NCBI GenBank assembly: GCA_032719365.1
Contig: CM064874.1
Location: 37,124,716-37,188,715 of the forward strand
Reading direction: 5' to 3'
Origin: Prinsepia uniflora
Lineage: Eukaryota; Streptophyta; Magnoliopsida; Rosales; Rosaceae
DNA: 64,000 nucleotides
Shown: one piece after another, positions 11,586 through 25,250 of the stretch
Numbering within the stretch: position 1 is the stretch's first letter
Layout of the letters: each line of letters starts with the position of its first letter
The notes under the pieces: model-generated
Seen by the model: only the letters and a program-made list of their open reading frames with translations
Told to the model about the DNA's origin: nothing
Databases searched by the model: none
Program-made: the position numbers and the translations under genes

Positions 11586-12290
11586 CACAAGCCAGATAAG
11601 GGATTCTAGGTTAAGGTCATCCGAAAACTTAACATCAGTTAACCAGAGTTCGCAGCAACACAGTGGATCGCGTGTGTAATGTCTCCGTCTCTCTCACAAC
11701 AGCCTGCACTGCATCAACCTAGAGGGTATCGAAAACATAAAAGACTATGAGTGGACAAAAATAAATAACAAGTTCACCAAATATTTACAAGAAAAGACAT
11801 TTATACCCTCCACGTAAAACCAATGCATGCATGTGAAAACCATTCCAAAACCATTTCATTTTCGAAATAATAAAAACTGTTTCATTTTCAGCATAAGAAA
11901 ACCATTGTATTTCCAAGGTAATAAAAACCATTTCATGTCCAAAGTAATATAATCGTTTACGAAAAACCAGAACTCATTTCCTTTTCTCAAATCCGTTTCT
12001 CAAATCCAAGGCCTCAGCCCAAAATCATAAATCAATCATCAAAGTACAGGAATTCAGCCCAAAATCATAAATCAACATCAAAGTACGGGAACTCAGCCCA
12101 AAATATTCACATATCCAAAACATCCGGGCCACTGCCCAAAACATCTGAAAACCAGTGAAAAACCAACCGAAAATCACAATCAATCAATCTGCTGGATCTC
12201 AAGCACCGAGTCTTTAAACTCAAAACACATGTGCATTAGGCCTGCCCGGGATATCAACGAGTCTTTAAACTCAAAACCACATATCAGGCC

Positions 12291-14216
12291 TGACTAAGCT
12301 CAAACTACGCATTAAATTAAACATGTAATTCGAGTGTTATGCAATTTAAACCCTTTTTGTGTAGATGTAGTATTGATAAAAAGGGATCGTTCTTAACCGG
12401 GGAAATTAGGGAACATTAATAATATGTTAGTGGAATATGAATAAAAGAATAATGAATTAGAGAATTAAATAATAAAAGAATTAAACAATCAAAGAATTAA
12501 TAAATTAAAGAATAGATGAACAAGATAATAATAAATTAATGAATTACAAAGAATTAATAAATTAACGAATTAAAGAATGAAATAATAGAAGAATAAAGGA
12601 CTTAGTTAATCAAAGAATAAAGGAATTAATTAATCAAAGAATCAATAAATTAAATAATAAAGGAATGAAAGAATAAAAGCATCAAAGAATAAAAGAATAA
12701 AGAATAAAAGAATAAAGAATAAACAAGGGGGGTTTTGAAGAGGTTTGTAATTATGTAAATAAGTAAAAGCATAGATAAACTCATTCTATTTCTATTCTAA
12801 CTTATGCACAAAGTAGACTTCCCGTAAACACAAACTTCAACAACATACTACAATTGCAAATATTTGAATTAATCACGAAATTATACCTTCACAAACTCAT
12901 ATTTCTTCATACATTTTTCATATTATAAATGCACCGAACAGCGGATTTTTACTTATAATATAATTACCTTAAGTTTGTGATTTAATGCGCCGAACAGCGG
13001 TCATACATTAAATCTCTCCAAATCTACTCTAAATGCCCCGAACAGCGGATCAACATTTAGTTTCGAAATGAAGTTTAAGCTCTAAAATGTAAGAAGTAAA
13101 TGATTTTTAGAAAGTAAAACACATGGAGATTTTACTCAATTTTCACAAAAGATAGGAAGGAGAAACCAATACATATATTGCATTATAATTAGAACTAATA
13201 ACAAATAAAAGAGTTTAAGAGAATGGAGAGCAAATGTTACACTTTTCAGATTGGATGAGAACAATGGATTGTTTTTCACAAGGAACACCGAACAGCGGCT
13301 GGAACCTTATGAAGATGGAAGAAGATTAAACAAGGAAATTCGGACTTGAACTCTCAAAATTGTATTGGAACTATTTTGCCAAGATTTCTCCTAAAAGAGG
13401 CTCAATTTTGTGCTACTTGGAAGTCCTTTCAACAAGTGAAATCAACTCCTATTTATAGGGAAAAAACTCAAATTAAACCCTAGAAAATAAATAAAAACTA
13501 AACAAAAATTATAATAAAAATATTCAAAAGTGAAATGATGAGTATAGGTGGTTTTTGGGGAAGAGAAATTAAACAAAACAAAGGAAAAAGCTTGAAAAAC
13601 AGCAAGAAAATCCACTTAATTGCTGTTGGTGGATTTTTTGGCAGAGAATAACTGAAAAAAGTCCCAAAATTCGGTCAGAGGGAGCTGGAAAGTAACGCAG
13701 TGGCCGACAAGAGTGCGCTGAAAAGGAGGAGAAGAACTTCGGCGGGCAGAGACTGAACTGGGCTGCCTTCCTCGGGATGCGCGCGCCGAAGTGCTAGACG
13801 GGGAGTCGGCAGGCGCTGTCCGAAGGGATCCTTGGCTGGGCAGCAGCTGGGCCGCTGGGCTGACGGGCCGCGGGTCTGGGCCTGGCGACGATGTGGGCTG
13901 GGCGCTCCTTGGGCTGCTGGACTTTGGGTTTGCTGGATTTAATTGGGTTGGGTTTGTAAATGGATTTTGGGCTGCAGAATTTCAATTAATTAATTAACTT
14001 AGTAATATTTCACCGAAATTCGTCCATAATTTATTCGTTAAAATTCCGATCGAGGCGATTCTTTCGCCAAAATACTCCAAATTACAAACTTTATTTATTT
14101 AAACAATAATAACACAAAATAATTTATTTTATCAATTTATTTAATATTTTAATACTAAAAGTCAAGTATAAAGGGTATAAAATAATATGAAATAATGTCT
14201 TTTTAACGTCCTATCA
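12291..14216. mobile_element. Solo LTR of a different, AT-rich retrotransposon family
   Basis: An abrupt change in composition is bounded by TG...CA and a perfect AGGCC duplication (12,286-12,290 and 14,217-14,221), length 1,926 bp. The minus strand starts TGATAGGACGTTAAAAAG and reaches a TTATTTTATACC stretch, which resembles Tat/Ogre-lineage gypsy LTRs; this family call is from memory of such ends. It contains four CGAACAGCGG units (about 12,937-13,290), long GAATTAA-rich low-complexity DNA (12,420-12,720) and a GC-rich patch at 13,680-13,920. I see no coding capacity. Confidence 0.8.
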
Positions 14217-15812
14217 AGGCCTTCCAACGAGTCTTTAAACTCAAAATAACATATCAAGCCGTCTGGGGATATCAACGAGTCTTTAAACTCAAAACACAAT
14301 CAACAAGCCTCGGGGGATATTATTAATCAAGGGCCCTCACCCGTCATAAATCAACTGGGTCTTTAAACCCAAAACCAGATCCAGCAATAACAACCGGGTC
14401 TTTAAACCCAAAACCAATAACAACGGATCTTTAAACCCCAAAACCAATAGAAAATCAATAGGAACAGGTCTTTAAACCCAAAACCAATAGAAAATCAATA
14501 GCAACGGGTCTTTAAACCCAAAACCAATAGAAAACCATAGGAACTCGAGTCCAAAACCAAATACAAAATCATCATGAAAACCGAAAGCCCAAAGCATTAG
14601 AAACGGGGCCTCATGCCCAACATTACTTTTCCGAAATACATTCATAAGTCCTTGAAATCACATCATAATTCAAATCCCAAAATCAAAGCATCGAAATCAT
14701 TATCAAATCATAATTCAAGACAGAATCTTGTAAAACGTGCAACTGCGTCAAATATCTTGAAATATGTGCAAAATCGTAAAGCACATATATCATCATTATA
14801 AACATAGAAATCACATATAGAAAACATATAAAATAGTTATGCATGCATCATGAGTTAGAAAGCAACGTCCACTCACAGACCATTCCCGCTGCTGCCTCGA
14901 TACACGTGCAATTACGCTTTCCCGGCTAATCCACTATCACCAGCTTTCCTGAACCTATCCAAATCCCATAATAAGTTCACTAACTACTTCACAATGCTTC
15001 TACTAAAGTCCCGTAATTTTCTCGATTTTTTTTTTAACTATTTTTAAACTTGTCCTAAAACCTTCGGACATCCCGAAACATATCGAAACGATGTTCGATC
15101 AACTTGAAACTAGTCTCAAAATGTTCGTTACATCGAATACATTAAAAGTCGTGCTGAAAACTTCCTCGGATTCAGTGTTACGCGCCCCCACGCACCTCCC
15201 AAAGGGGCTGCGCGTGGGTCTATGCGCCAAGGAACAGTCTCCTTCAACCACTGTCCGACCGGGTTCGAATCGCTCCGGTCCAGCCTGATCCAGTCGAACC
15301 GACGTTCACGGTTCTTCCTTATTTTTCCATCTTTTTCAATCCCGTTTATCCCACTAGCTTCGTCCTAATCTCTACAAGTGATCTAGCTACTGAAAACACG
15401 AGGTTTAAGTCGAGAAATTACCTGCCAAACCATTGATCAAACCGTGAAACTTCCTTATCTAGTTCTGGCCACTATAGGCCACATCTGAGCTTTTTTCTAG
15501 TTCCTCTCGACTCCTTTGGCCTCAAGAGCTTACTTCCAAATATTCAAACTCGTCAATGGCCACGAATTCATGATTTACCATTTTTGAGTTCAAATAGAAT
15601 TTCACGGGAAATCAACCTTACCTCCACCGTCGTCCTGGGTCGTGGCCACCACTAATCTTGTTTCGACCTTGGCATTCATTTTCATTCAGAACTCAAGCTC
15701 AAAAGACCACGTTTTCCCAATGTTTGAAGTGAGAAAGGGTCCCGTATTTTCATGCTTGCCTCACGGGTTTAAGGTCATCGTCCGCAGCCACTCACAACAG
15801 TGGCACCACTAG

Positions 15813-18456
15813 TGACAGGACCCATCCCGATTATTCCTCGATAATCGCAAATGATCCTGCTCCCGTCTGACTATGATTTTAAAATACCAAAAGTAGTCCA
15901 AATATATATATAAGTACATAATATAACATAACCAACAACACACATAGTCAGACCAGGGATAGGTACGTCTTTAGGACCGTTGACTATCTCAATCGTCAAC
16001 CGGTTTACAGAGCATAAGAAATATTTACAAACAAGGATAAAAGTACTACGCGGTCAGAACTCGAGTATGCAATGGTCTGTTTATTCTTCTGCCTCAATAC
16101 GAGCCTCAGTACCTGTGCACGGGCCTGGAGGGTACAAAAACAGTAAAGGTGTGAGTGGACAAAAATAAAGGTTTAGAAATACATTTATCAAAATAGTCTT
16201 ACCCTCCAGTTTTCACAAACATGCATGCATATCATATAAAACATGAGTTCTATAAATCAAAGGTAAAAGAAAACAGTTAATTTTAATTCCAAATCAATCA
16301 TGATACCACCATCCTCAACATCCAATCTTAATATTCAATAACTCGTCACGATATCAATGCAACGCGTGCAACTCGGGTGTCTCACGTCTGAGTACCTCCC
16401 CAGGATCAACGACGTCTGGGGTGATATCATCTCCAGGATCAACGACGTCTGGAGGATATCAATATAAACTCACACTCCTGAGATCGAGCCTCCCCTCGGA
16501 GCTACTCATCTCCAGGCAGTGGATCGTGACTACTCCAGGATCTACGACGTCTGGAGGAGACCATCAAATCACTGAGGATGATACCACTAATCAAGAATCT
16601 CATTTTAAAACTATTTAAATCTCAAAATCAAATCAATAGTTCAACAGGGTTTCTACCCGAAATATAGCATTTCCACAGCACAAGTAAATTCCATAATCTA
16701 ACAGATCATTTATAATTCAATTTCTTCAATTAAATCATGTAATTTAATTTCAAAGTCAAAAGCCATCTCAAATCTCAGATCATTGCCCAAAATCACAAAT
16801 TTATGATTTTCTCGAAATTCGCGCCCAAAAGCAATATAATAATAATATAATATTCCCAAAGTCCGGAAATCATTATATCACATCATTAATCATGGCAAGT
16901 AAATTTAAATCATATTATAAGCATTTAAAAGCAGTTAAACCATATATGCATGCATTTAGGGTAGAAAACAAAAGCCCACTCACACACCGTCCAGATTGCT
17001 CGGATTCGAGCTGTTCGTTCTCGTCCGATGTCCCGAGAATATTTTGGCCTGTAAAACATGTAAATAGGGTCACTAGAGTATCATATAATCTTAGGTACGA
17101 ATTTCCGAATCGTCGGAATAAAATAATATTATTTAAAACATAACCTATACGCTTCGGATACGGAAAACTATCCTCAATTTATCTCTGATTGACCCGAAAC
17201 TAACGCCAATAGGTCCGTATCATCGAAAACATTAAAAAGTATGTTGAACCCATCTTCAAATTCCTGGTCACGCGCCCTCACGCGCCACCGCAAGCGGCTG
17301 CGCGTGACAGCCACGCGCCGTGAACAGTGCCTGCTACAGTATCTCTCTCTCGCCCGTTTCTCTGGTATTCGGGTTGTAGACCCGCGATCAGACCCGACTC
17401 GTTTTCCCTTGATTCTAACTCAATTCCTTCCATTCTTTCACTCATTAATATCTATCCAATCTAACTTATAGTTCTGTGCCTTCAATTGAATCAATTAAAC
17501 CATAAAACGCTTCGACTCACGAAGAACACTCATCGGATCCTAATTCGGGTTTGACCTCAAATCGACCTGTTTTCTTCAATTATTCACACCAGAAGCACCA
17601 TAGGACCATAATGAACACGAAATCAAGATCAATTTCATGAAATTTTACCTCTAAGTAACTCGACTCAAGCTCGATTTTTCCAAACAGTTGCAGCGTCTGA
17701 TCGTCACGATTTCACCTCCAATTTTTGTTCCAATTGATTGGGTTCGAGTCGTTTAGCTCCCAGGAAGCTAAATCTCACCTCAATTTCACACCAAACTGTC
17801 TCAAAAATTAAAATCGAGATCAAGGTTTTTGGATGGTTTTCGGGTATGTGCAGCACGGGTTTCCTCTGAGTTTTGTTCGGTTTCTTCTCGGTTTTTCTCT
17901 CCAAATTGTCTCTAATCTCTTACTCAATTACACTTAACTCCACTGTAATCGATCAAGATGAATATAGGATGTTCTCTGTTTTGGTGTTTGAAGGTTTTGG
18001 TCGTGTACGGTTACTGTTCATCAATTAACAATCTTCAATTAACTAATTAATTTACTCCTTAAGTGCCAATAATCATCCCTAAGAAGTGACATTTGTCACT
18101 TGATGCTTTACATGAGTCATTTAATGGCATGAATCAGCAAGTCAAGTGGAGTTGTAATTATCCTTCCACCGTTCAAGTATAATCCACCCAAAATTACCAT
18201 TTTACCCTTCTTAAGCACAATTACCATTTTACCCCTACACTTCACAACCCCGTAACTTCTTCATCCGAACTCCGTTTTCGACGTGCCACCTGTCTATGGA
18301 TTCAGCGTTCCGAGACCTATACAATGGCACAAGAAAAATGTACAAACAGTATACCAAACAAAAATTCAACTTTTAGCCATATCCTTCCAGGGGTAAAAAC
18401 GTCATTTTCACATTATTTTAATATTTTACAATTTTTGGATTTTTCGGGGCGTTACA
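15813..18456 (-). mobile_element. Solo LARD LTR, divergent subfamily (TGACAGG...GGGGCGTTACA)
   Basis: A perfect ACTAG duplication (15,808-15,812 and 18,457-18,461) flanks this 2,644-bp LTR. It belongs to a subfamily whose first hairpin is CGATTATT/CGATAATCG instead of TAATCC/GGATTA. The closing pair has changed on both sides: GTGTGAGTGGAC at 16,149-16,160 and GCCCACTCACAC at 16,974-16,985. The hairpin interval uses CCAGGATCAACGACGTCTGG-type units (16,399-16,560). It is nested in the composite solo LTR 8,519-19,228. There is no PBS or PPT. Confidence 0.88.
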
Positions 18457-19233
18457 ACTAGCCTCCTCACCAGCTAATCTCTTTGTTTCACTCACACATC
18501 ATGGCCAAAGGACAAGGTTTGAGGGGCTGTCTGGGGTTGATTTCTCATGGTCACACAATCACTTTGTTTTTCTCTCACGGCCAAACTGTGCAACCATTCT
18601 CCCAATTTTTTAAAAAAATTAAGTCGGCTATCCAAGCTTCCACAGACCTCCAGAGAAGGGACAAGTGTCCCAATCTGATTAGGCAACCATCCCTAAGCAG
18701 CCAAGTGTCCCAATTCTGGTGGCACAAATCCCAATGCAATCAAAAGAACCAAAATGCCCTTTTGTCTCACAAATTACCATTTTGCCCTTAGCATACTTAG
18801 ACCAAAATCCGAGCCATTCGAAGTCAGATGACAGCATGCTGCCTGTTGTTGTACTCAGGGAATCGAGACCTACCTAACGGTCCTCGAAATACGTAAAAAA
18901 TACTTGTCGTATAAAAAGTCAACCATTTGCCCATTTTTAACCAAATTACCAAAATACCCCCGAACTTCCGAACATCATAACTTCCTCCTCGAATGTCAGA
19001 ATCGGACGTGCCACCTGTCTATGAACTTGGGACGTCCTGAACTACGTCACAGTCATTGACCAAAGTCCGTTTGACCACCCGAATCAAAAGACAACATTTC
19101 GCCCCTTCCAAGGGCAAAATCGTCATTTCGCATCGTCCGTCCGAGATCACCTAACTAATCACTGATTAATCTCACTAATTCGTCATTAACCACTAATCTA
19201 ATCTCGATTTTCTGAACAGGTCGTTACATGTCA

Positions 19234-19753
19234 CCTTGGTCGATCAGCTTGCGCGGACCCTCGCACGATGAGGTGGCTGATCGGTCTGGGAGATGTCCTC
19301 AGGCCGATCATGTGCCACTTGGATGCCAAGGTGGAAAAATTCGATGCTATTGAGGTAATACGCTTTAAATGCTGTGCTTTAATCGAGGGGACCCTTCCAC
19401 CAATCGAGAATGTGCGCGAGGTTTTGACTGGTCGACCATGGTTATAACAGCTAGTTTTTTAACCGTGGCTATTTTGTGGTGGTATAAAAGGGTTGGAGAA
19501 AAGTTCACTCTTCACTTTTCATCTGAGTGAATTTGAGAGAGAGATCAGGCAATTTCCGGAAACCATCAAGGCGATTTCCGATCAAAGCACACCACGGTAG
19601 CAACGGTGGACATATGAGCAAAAACAAGGTATGATGTTTTCCAATTCCTTTATTTTGATTGAGATGTTGGTTTTGACAAGAACATAGCGGGAACACGTAT
19701 GAATATTCGTACCCTGACCTCTTGATTGTCTAGGTCGGCCAGGAAGTTGAGTC
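19234..19753 (+). promoter_or_regulatory. Host element: last tandem unit, TATA box and leader
   Basis: The fourth 111-bp unit runs to about 19,339. A TATA box, TATAAAAG, is at 19,483-19,490 and is followed by a leader with GAGAGAGA (19,535). A poly-T run at 19,783-19,795 just upstream of GAAG/TTTTCAAG could be the end of a leader intron. The arrangement suggests an old Pol II promoter for the coding relic that follows. I cannot tell whether it belongs to an LTR or to a cellular gene. Confidence 0.45.
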
Positions 19754-20305
19754 GTGTTTGTTTCCCTTCTTAGGAGCTTTATTTTTTTTTTTTTGAAATT
19801 GTGTATGTTGTCTGAAGATTTTCAAGGCATGGACAATCGGTCTGGGAATGCCTTCGAGGATGATTCAACGGCCAATTCGGCTGCTTCGGACACAAGGTTA
19901 AGAACGAGTGAGTCGGATTCCACTTCAGGAACATCTCGGCCAGAGGTGAATCTGAGGTCGCAGGCCGAGGAGAAAAGAGATCTGGAGGAGGAGCTTGAGA
20001 AAGCTTTTGCCCAGATGCCAGAGGAGGATGTCTCGGCTGTTGGTGAGTCCGAGCAGATTATAGTTGATGTTGACTCGGTTGATCAGACCGGGGTCTTCGA
20101 AGGCATACCGGTTGTGTCCAGTCAAGATAGAGGGAAGGAAGTGGCGGGAACGAGTCACCAAGATGCAACATCTAGGCCAATTGTGCTCGAGATTGACGTG
20201 GAGAGGGCCGTAAGAGAAGTAACCATGGCTACATCAGCTTATCACATTGACTAGCAACTGAGTAAAATCAGGTTGGATGACATACATGCATATAGGGAGG
20301 CCTTC
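19754..20305 (+). pseudogene. Interrupted coding relic, N-terminal piece (gypsy-type transposon-like protein)
   Basis: An open frame of 166 codons starts at 19,754; a more natural start is the Met at 19,829 (MDNRSGNAFEDD), as the first 25 residues are hydrophobic and cross a poly-T tract. The protein is acidic, Ser/Thr/Glu-rich and probably disordered, with a short helical EEKRDLEEELEKAF segment. A TAG stop at 20,252-20,254 is followed by further frame-consistent sequence up to the LTR edge at 20,305. The next homologous piece lies at 27,430. Composition, coiled coil and acidic tail of the pieces resemble the plant 'putative gypsy type transposon' proteins (PF04195 group), but the conserved domain itself is missing. 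No function is expected. Confidence 0.5.
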
Positions 20306-23027
20306 TGACACGACCCACCCCCAATCCCCCGGGATTAAGGGCTAAGTCATGCTTCCGTCTAACTTTTGCGTGACACGAAGGCTAAACCGACATCCAACCT
20401 TCATGTAACACGTAAGTCGGACTAGAGATTCCCAAAACGAACCGTCCAAAACTTCTGGACTTCCCAGAGCACGCAAAATCTACTGTGGATCGCGTGTGTG
20501 ATGTCTATGTCTCTCTAGCAACAACCTGCACCGCAACAACCTGGAGGGTATCGAAAACACAAAAGACTGTGAGTGGACAAAAATAAATAATACGTTTTGA
20601 AAACATGTTATAGAAAAGTACATTTATACCCTCCATTTAAAAACCAATGCATGCATATCAAAACCCATGTCATAAACCATTCTATATTCAAGTTATTCAT
20701 ACCGTTTAAGAAAATCAAACTCATTTCCTTTGTCAAATCCTGGGCCTCAGCCCAAAACCATCAAAATTCGTATCATCCGGGTCATAGCCCAAAACAGCGG
20801 AAAAACCATTATTGAAAACCATCATTATCGTCGAAATGAAAAACACATTTGAAAGCCATTTGAAATCCTTTGCAATCCATCGAACCTGCTGGATCTACCC
20901 GAGTCTTTAAACTCCCGAGTCTTTAAACTCAATCCAGACCTCAATATAATCCGAGTCTTTAAACTCCCTAGTCTTTACACTCAATCCGGGTCTTTAAACC
21001 CAATAACCAGATTCAGCAAATCCAATCCAAAAACCATTTTAAAACCATTTCCAATCCGTGTCCAAATTCGAATTCGAAATCATCATTTCGAATTCCAAGC
21101 GGAATCCGAAATCAACATCCCGAATCCAAATCCAGAATCATATCCATAATCCATTTCCAAATCCGAATCCGAAATCATCATTCCATAAGTCGGCATCCTG
21201 AATAATCATTCTGAACCCAAATCTGGAAATCCACTTTCAACTTCCAAAATCGAATCCCGAATCGTTATCCTAAAATCCGACTCCAAAACTCGAAATCACG
21301 TACATCAAAACCATTCTTATGAACTGGGCTTCAAGCCCGAAAGCACTTTCCAAAATCAATTAGAAATCATTGAAATCAAATCATATTTCAAATCCTAAAA
21401 TCAAATCTTCCCAAAATCAAATCATTAAAACCATCATCAAACCATAGCAGAAAACTGTATCTTGTAAAACGTGCAAATACGTAATTATCTTGAAATACGT
21501 GCAAAACCGTAAATCATCAAGATCATAATCATAACATAGAAATCACGTATAGAAAACATATAAAACATTTATGCATGCATCATATGTTTGAAAGCAAAGT
21601 CCACTCAAAGACCATTAGCGTCACTGCCGCGATACGTGTGCACTTACGCCGTTCCCGGCCAATCCACTATCACTGGCTTTCTCAAACTTGTCCAAACCCC
21701 ATAATAAGGTCACTAGCTACTTCATAAAGCTTATACTAAAGCTCCGCATTTTTCTTGAATTTTTAACTATTTTTAACCGAGCCCTAAAACATTCAGACAT
21801 CCCGAAACATATCTAGACGATGCTCGATCGACTCGAAACCAGTGCCAAAATGTTCGTTACATCGATTACATCATATCACATGTTGAACACTTCCTCAGAC
21901 TAGGCTCCACGCGCCTTCACGTGCAGCCCTAAGGGGCTGCGCGTGGGAGCCACGCACCCAGCACAGTCCTCTTCTACCTCGGGTAAACCCGGTCCAGCCC
22001 GAACCGTCGTGGTCGGGTTTCAACCATTTTCAATCTATTCCACCCCTTTTTCATCCTAATAGCTTCCTCCTATCTTTATTAATCGATCCATGGTTTCAAA
22101 ATTGAAAAACAAGGCCAAGAGGTTAGCTTCCCGATCATCGATTCCATACCAAACTTCTTTCTATGTGTTCTTGCTTCTACCACCATCTCTGCCTCTCATT
22201 CCACTTCCAAAAGCTTCCCTTTGACGTCCAAGACCTCACCCAAATAACCATTTCAATTGTCAGTCCTCACAACCAGAGTTACCATGTTCGAATTTAAACG
22301 AAGGTTTCATGGAAAGTTCACTTACCGTCCAACCCTGGCCTTGAAAACAGGCTCAAACGACTCCTTAGACCTCCAGAAACTCTTCCCAGCAGCAACTACC
22401 TTGATCAAAACCCATGAGAACAAGAGTTATCATTTTTAATTGAAAAATAGGACTTCGCGGGTTTTCACACGTTCCTAACCTCAACCCGCCGTCGTGGACT
22501 GCCGTGTCACCACCAGCGTCTTTGTCTAATCTCTTTCTCTCTCTCTCTCTCTCTCATTTCCCTTCAGACAGTATGGGCAATAGATGAAGGATTGAAGGAA
22601 GTGTACGAGTGGATCCCTCACAGTTTGCACCAATACTCTGTTTTCAGTCTCTCAAACCCGTGCACCCATGTTTTAAATTTTGAGAAACGGTGAGGAGGCT
22701 TCCTTACCCATCTAGAGGCAGCCAGGTGTCCAATTTTCTGTGGGCACAATTCCCAAGAACGGCCACATGTTCAATTGCAACTGGGCACAGCAAAAAGACC
22801 AATTTGCCCTTATCCTTACAAATTACCATTTTGCCCCTCGCGTATTTAGGCTCATAATTGAACTGTTCGAAATTCGATGATAGTGTGCCACCTGTCGTTG
22901 TACTCAAGGGATCGAGACCTACCTAGCGGTCCTCGAACTTCATGAAAAAGCCATGTCTTATGAAAAATCAACAGTTTGCCTCTTTTCAACCAATTACCGA
23001 AATACCCTCAAACTTCTGAACATCATA
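20306..23027 (-). mobile_element. LARD LTR, truncated at its TGTAAC end
   Basis: It starts TGACACGACCC at 20,306 and runs through the closing pair 20,567-20,578 / 21,599-21,610. Hairpin units GAGTCTTTAAACTC lie at 20,897-20,985, and FAATCCGAAATC-like near-repeats at 21,050-21,190. It stops at 23,027 without the expected terminal 250 bp. A CT microsatellite is at 22,529-22,553. The preceding 5 bp, CCTTC, are not repeated after 27,429, so the unit from here to 27,429 is a recombinant rather than one simple insertion. Confidence 0.8.
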
Positions 23028-25250
23028 TGTAACGATCCGTCCCGGGAGTCGGGATTAGCAAAGTGATTAGTGACGGATTAGCTGAGTTAATCGGTGGTTA
23101 GTTGGTTACTTTTGGACATTAGGCGTAGAATGACGATTTTGCCCCTAGAATGGGCAAAAAGTTGACTTTTAGTTCGGGCGGTCAATTGGGCATTGAGCAA
23201 TGACTGTGACGTAGTTTGGGACGTCACGAATCCGTAGACAGGTGGCACGCCTGATTTCGACATCCGAGGAGGAAGTTATGATGTTCGGAAGGTTAAGGGT
23301 ACTTTCGGAATTTGGTTAAAATAGGGGGAAAAGTTGACTTTTTGCACGACACGGTTTTTACACGTAGACCGAGGACTGTTAGGTAGATCTCGTTGTCCTG
23401 ATTTCAACGACATGCGGCATGCTTTCATCAGACGTAGGACGAGTGAGATACGGGTCTAGAACGGCAAAGGGCATAATGGTAATTTGGACTCACAAGGGGC
23501 ATTTTGATCTTTTGGTGCCTTGGATTTGTGCAAAGGAGATGAGGACAAGTGTGTAGTGTGTGAGTGGATATTTTGAGATGGGACCATGGGATTGTGGACA
23601 CGTGGGGTGTGTGTAGTGGGTTCTAGGGTGCACGGGAAAATTACTTAGCCGTGTGTGTGTGTTAGTCGTGTTCGAAGAGGGAGAAACAGAGAGTGAGATT
23701 GAGGGAGGAATTGATAGGGTTGCAGTGTGTGTTTGTCTGTTCTGGTGATCAAGAGAGTGAACAGAGACTGAGTGAGTTGTGAGTGCAAGGTGTGTGAGGG
23801 AACCTGTGTGTGTGTGAGTGTGAGTGTCTGTGGAAAACAGAGAAGAATCGAGGTGGTGGTGTTGCTGTGTTGTGATCAAACCTGTGGTGGTGTCGAGAGG
23901 CCTGAGGGGAGTCGAGTAGGCATGGTGGAGCTCACGGTGGCGGCCGGGAGGCAGGTAATTTCTCTTCTTTCTCTGTATGCTCTGTTTTGACGTTTTGGTT
24001 CAAACGTTAAGTCGTGGCGTTTAGAGTCGAGTCGAGGTGTTTGGTGAGTTCTAGTGGACTCAGTAGGTTCCTACGAAGCTTCTAGTTGTGAAGCCGTGAC
24101 GAGGGAATGCATGGTTGATCGGGAATCGAAATAGGGGATTTAGACAGGTTTCTGTTTCTAGTTGGGAAGATGAGATTTAGGCAGTGATGTTGTGTTTGGA
24201 GTAGGGGAATGGATTGCTTAGGGTAGGACGAAGCTAGGGGGGTTGAAAGGAACAGGAATGGATAGAGGATGACATAGAACCGGTCACGCCGGTTCAGACC
24301 GGTCTGACCATCGAAGAAGACGATGAACAGTGCTCTGTGTGCAGGCGCGTGAGGCCCACGCGCAGCCACTTTGGGCGGCTCGTGAGGGCGCGTGGTGGCT
24401 GTTCTAGGGATGTTTCCAACATAGTTTTTGGTCTAATCGTTATAAAAAATCTGTTGGGATTAGTTTCGGGACAATTGGACAACGTCTCGTGTTAGTTCTA
24501 AGTGGTCGAACTTTTAGGATTTTCGGTTAATTACGTTTAAAGTTTGGGAAAATTGGGGAAAATTAGGAGAAGCTTAGTTAAAGTGTTAGTGACCCGTTTT
24601 GGTGACTCTGGACAGGTTCGGGAAAGCAGAGGTTAGTGGAATGGTAGGAAATGGTGGAAATGCGCGCGTATCGAGGCGACGTCGGAATGGTCTGTGAGTG
24701 GACTTTGCTTTCTAACTCTTGATGCATGCATATAAGTTTTAATATGTTTTCATACGTAATTCTATGATTTGTTCTATGATCTTGATGGTTTATAGTTTTG
24801 CACGATTTTCGAGGTATTTTACGGAATTTCACGTTTTACGAGGTTTTGATTTCTCTTATGATTTGACGATGGTTTTAATGGTCTGATTTCCGGATTTGAA
24901 ATGTGATTTGATGTTAATGATTTGATAAGGATTTCGAAAAAGATCTTTCGGGCTTGGAGCCCCGTTTATGTGATTTCAGAAATTGTGTTTCGGATTTGGT
25001 TTTGAGACTTGAAAGGGAAAGTCCGGGTTTGGGTTCAAGATGATGGTTCCGGATGCCGTCTTACGAAATCATTGTTGCGAATTTGACTGTGGATTTTCTG
25101 TGGTTTTCACTGATTGAATGAACAATGGTTTTGGGTTTAAAGACCCGGAAAGAAAAGAGAAAACCTACTGGATCTGGTTTTGAGTTTAAAGACTCGGATT
25201 GATTGACGGGGGGAGGGCCCTGGATTGATATGTTTTGAGTTTAAAGACTC
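23028..25250 (+). mobile_element. LARD LTR, inverted, truncated (left arm of foldback)
   Basis: It begins TGTAACGATCCGTCCC at 23,028, so element sense is plus here. The order of blocks is the reverse of neighbouring LTRs: CGTGACG-type hairpin, ACACGTGGGG block, CACGCGCAGCC block (24,357-24,370), CTGTGAGTGGAC (24,690-24,701), then GAGTTTAAAGACTCG units up to about 25,250. It breaks there and joins a plus-strand LTR piece. The 129- and 95-codon frames inside are shadows. Confidence 0.8.

Larger units (their letters stand above)
8519..19228 (-). mobile_element. Solo LARD LTR carrying three nested insertions
   Basis: This LTR is now in four pieces: 8,519-8,629, 11,586-12,290, 14,217-15,812 and 18,457-19,228, interrupted by three other solo LTRs. 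It is flanked by a perfect TSD, TGTCA (8,514-8,518 and 19,229-19,233). Its PBS-side edge has decayed to TTAACACGGCCC instead of TGACACGACCC, and its other end reads CAGGTCGTTACA. The closing inverted pair is at 11,745-11,756 (CTATGAGTGGAC) and 14,868-14,879. Spliced length is about 3.2 kb. It is the oldest LARD insertion in this block, since it hosts the others. Confidence 0.88.
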
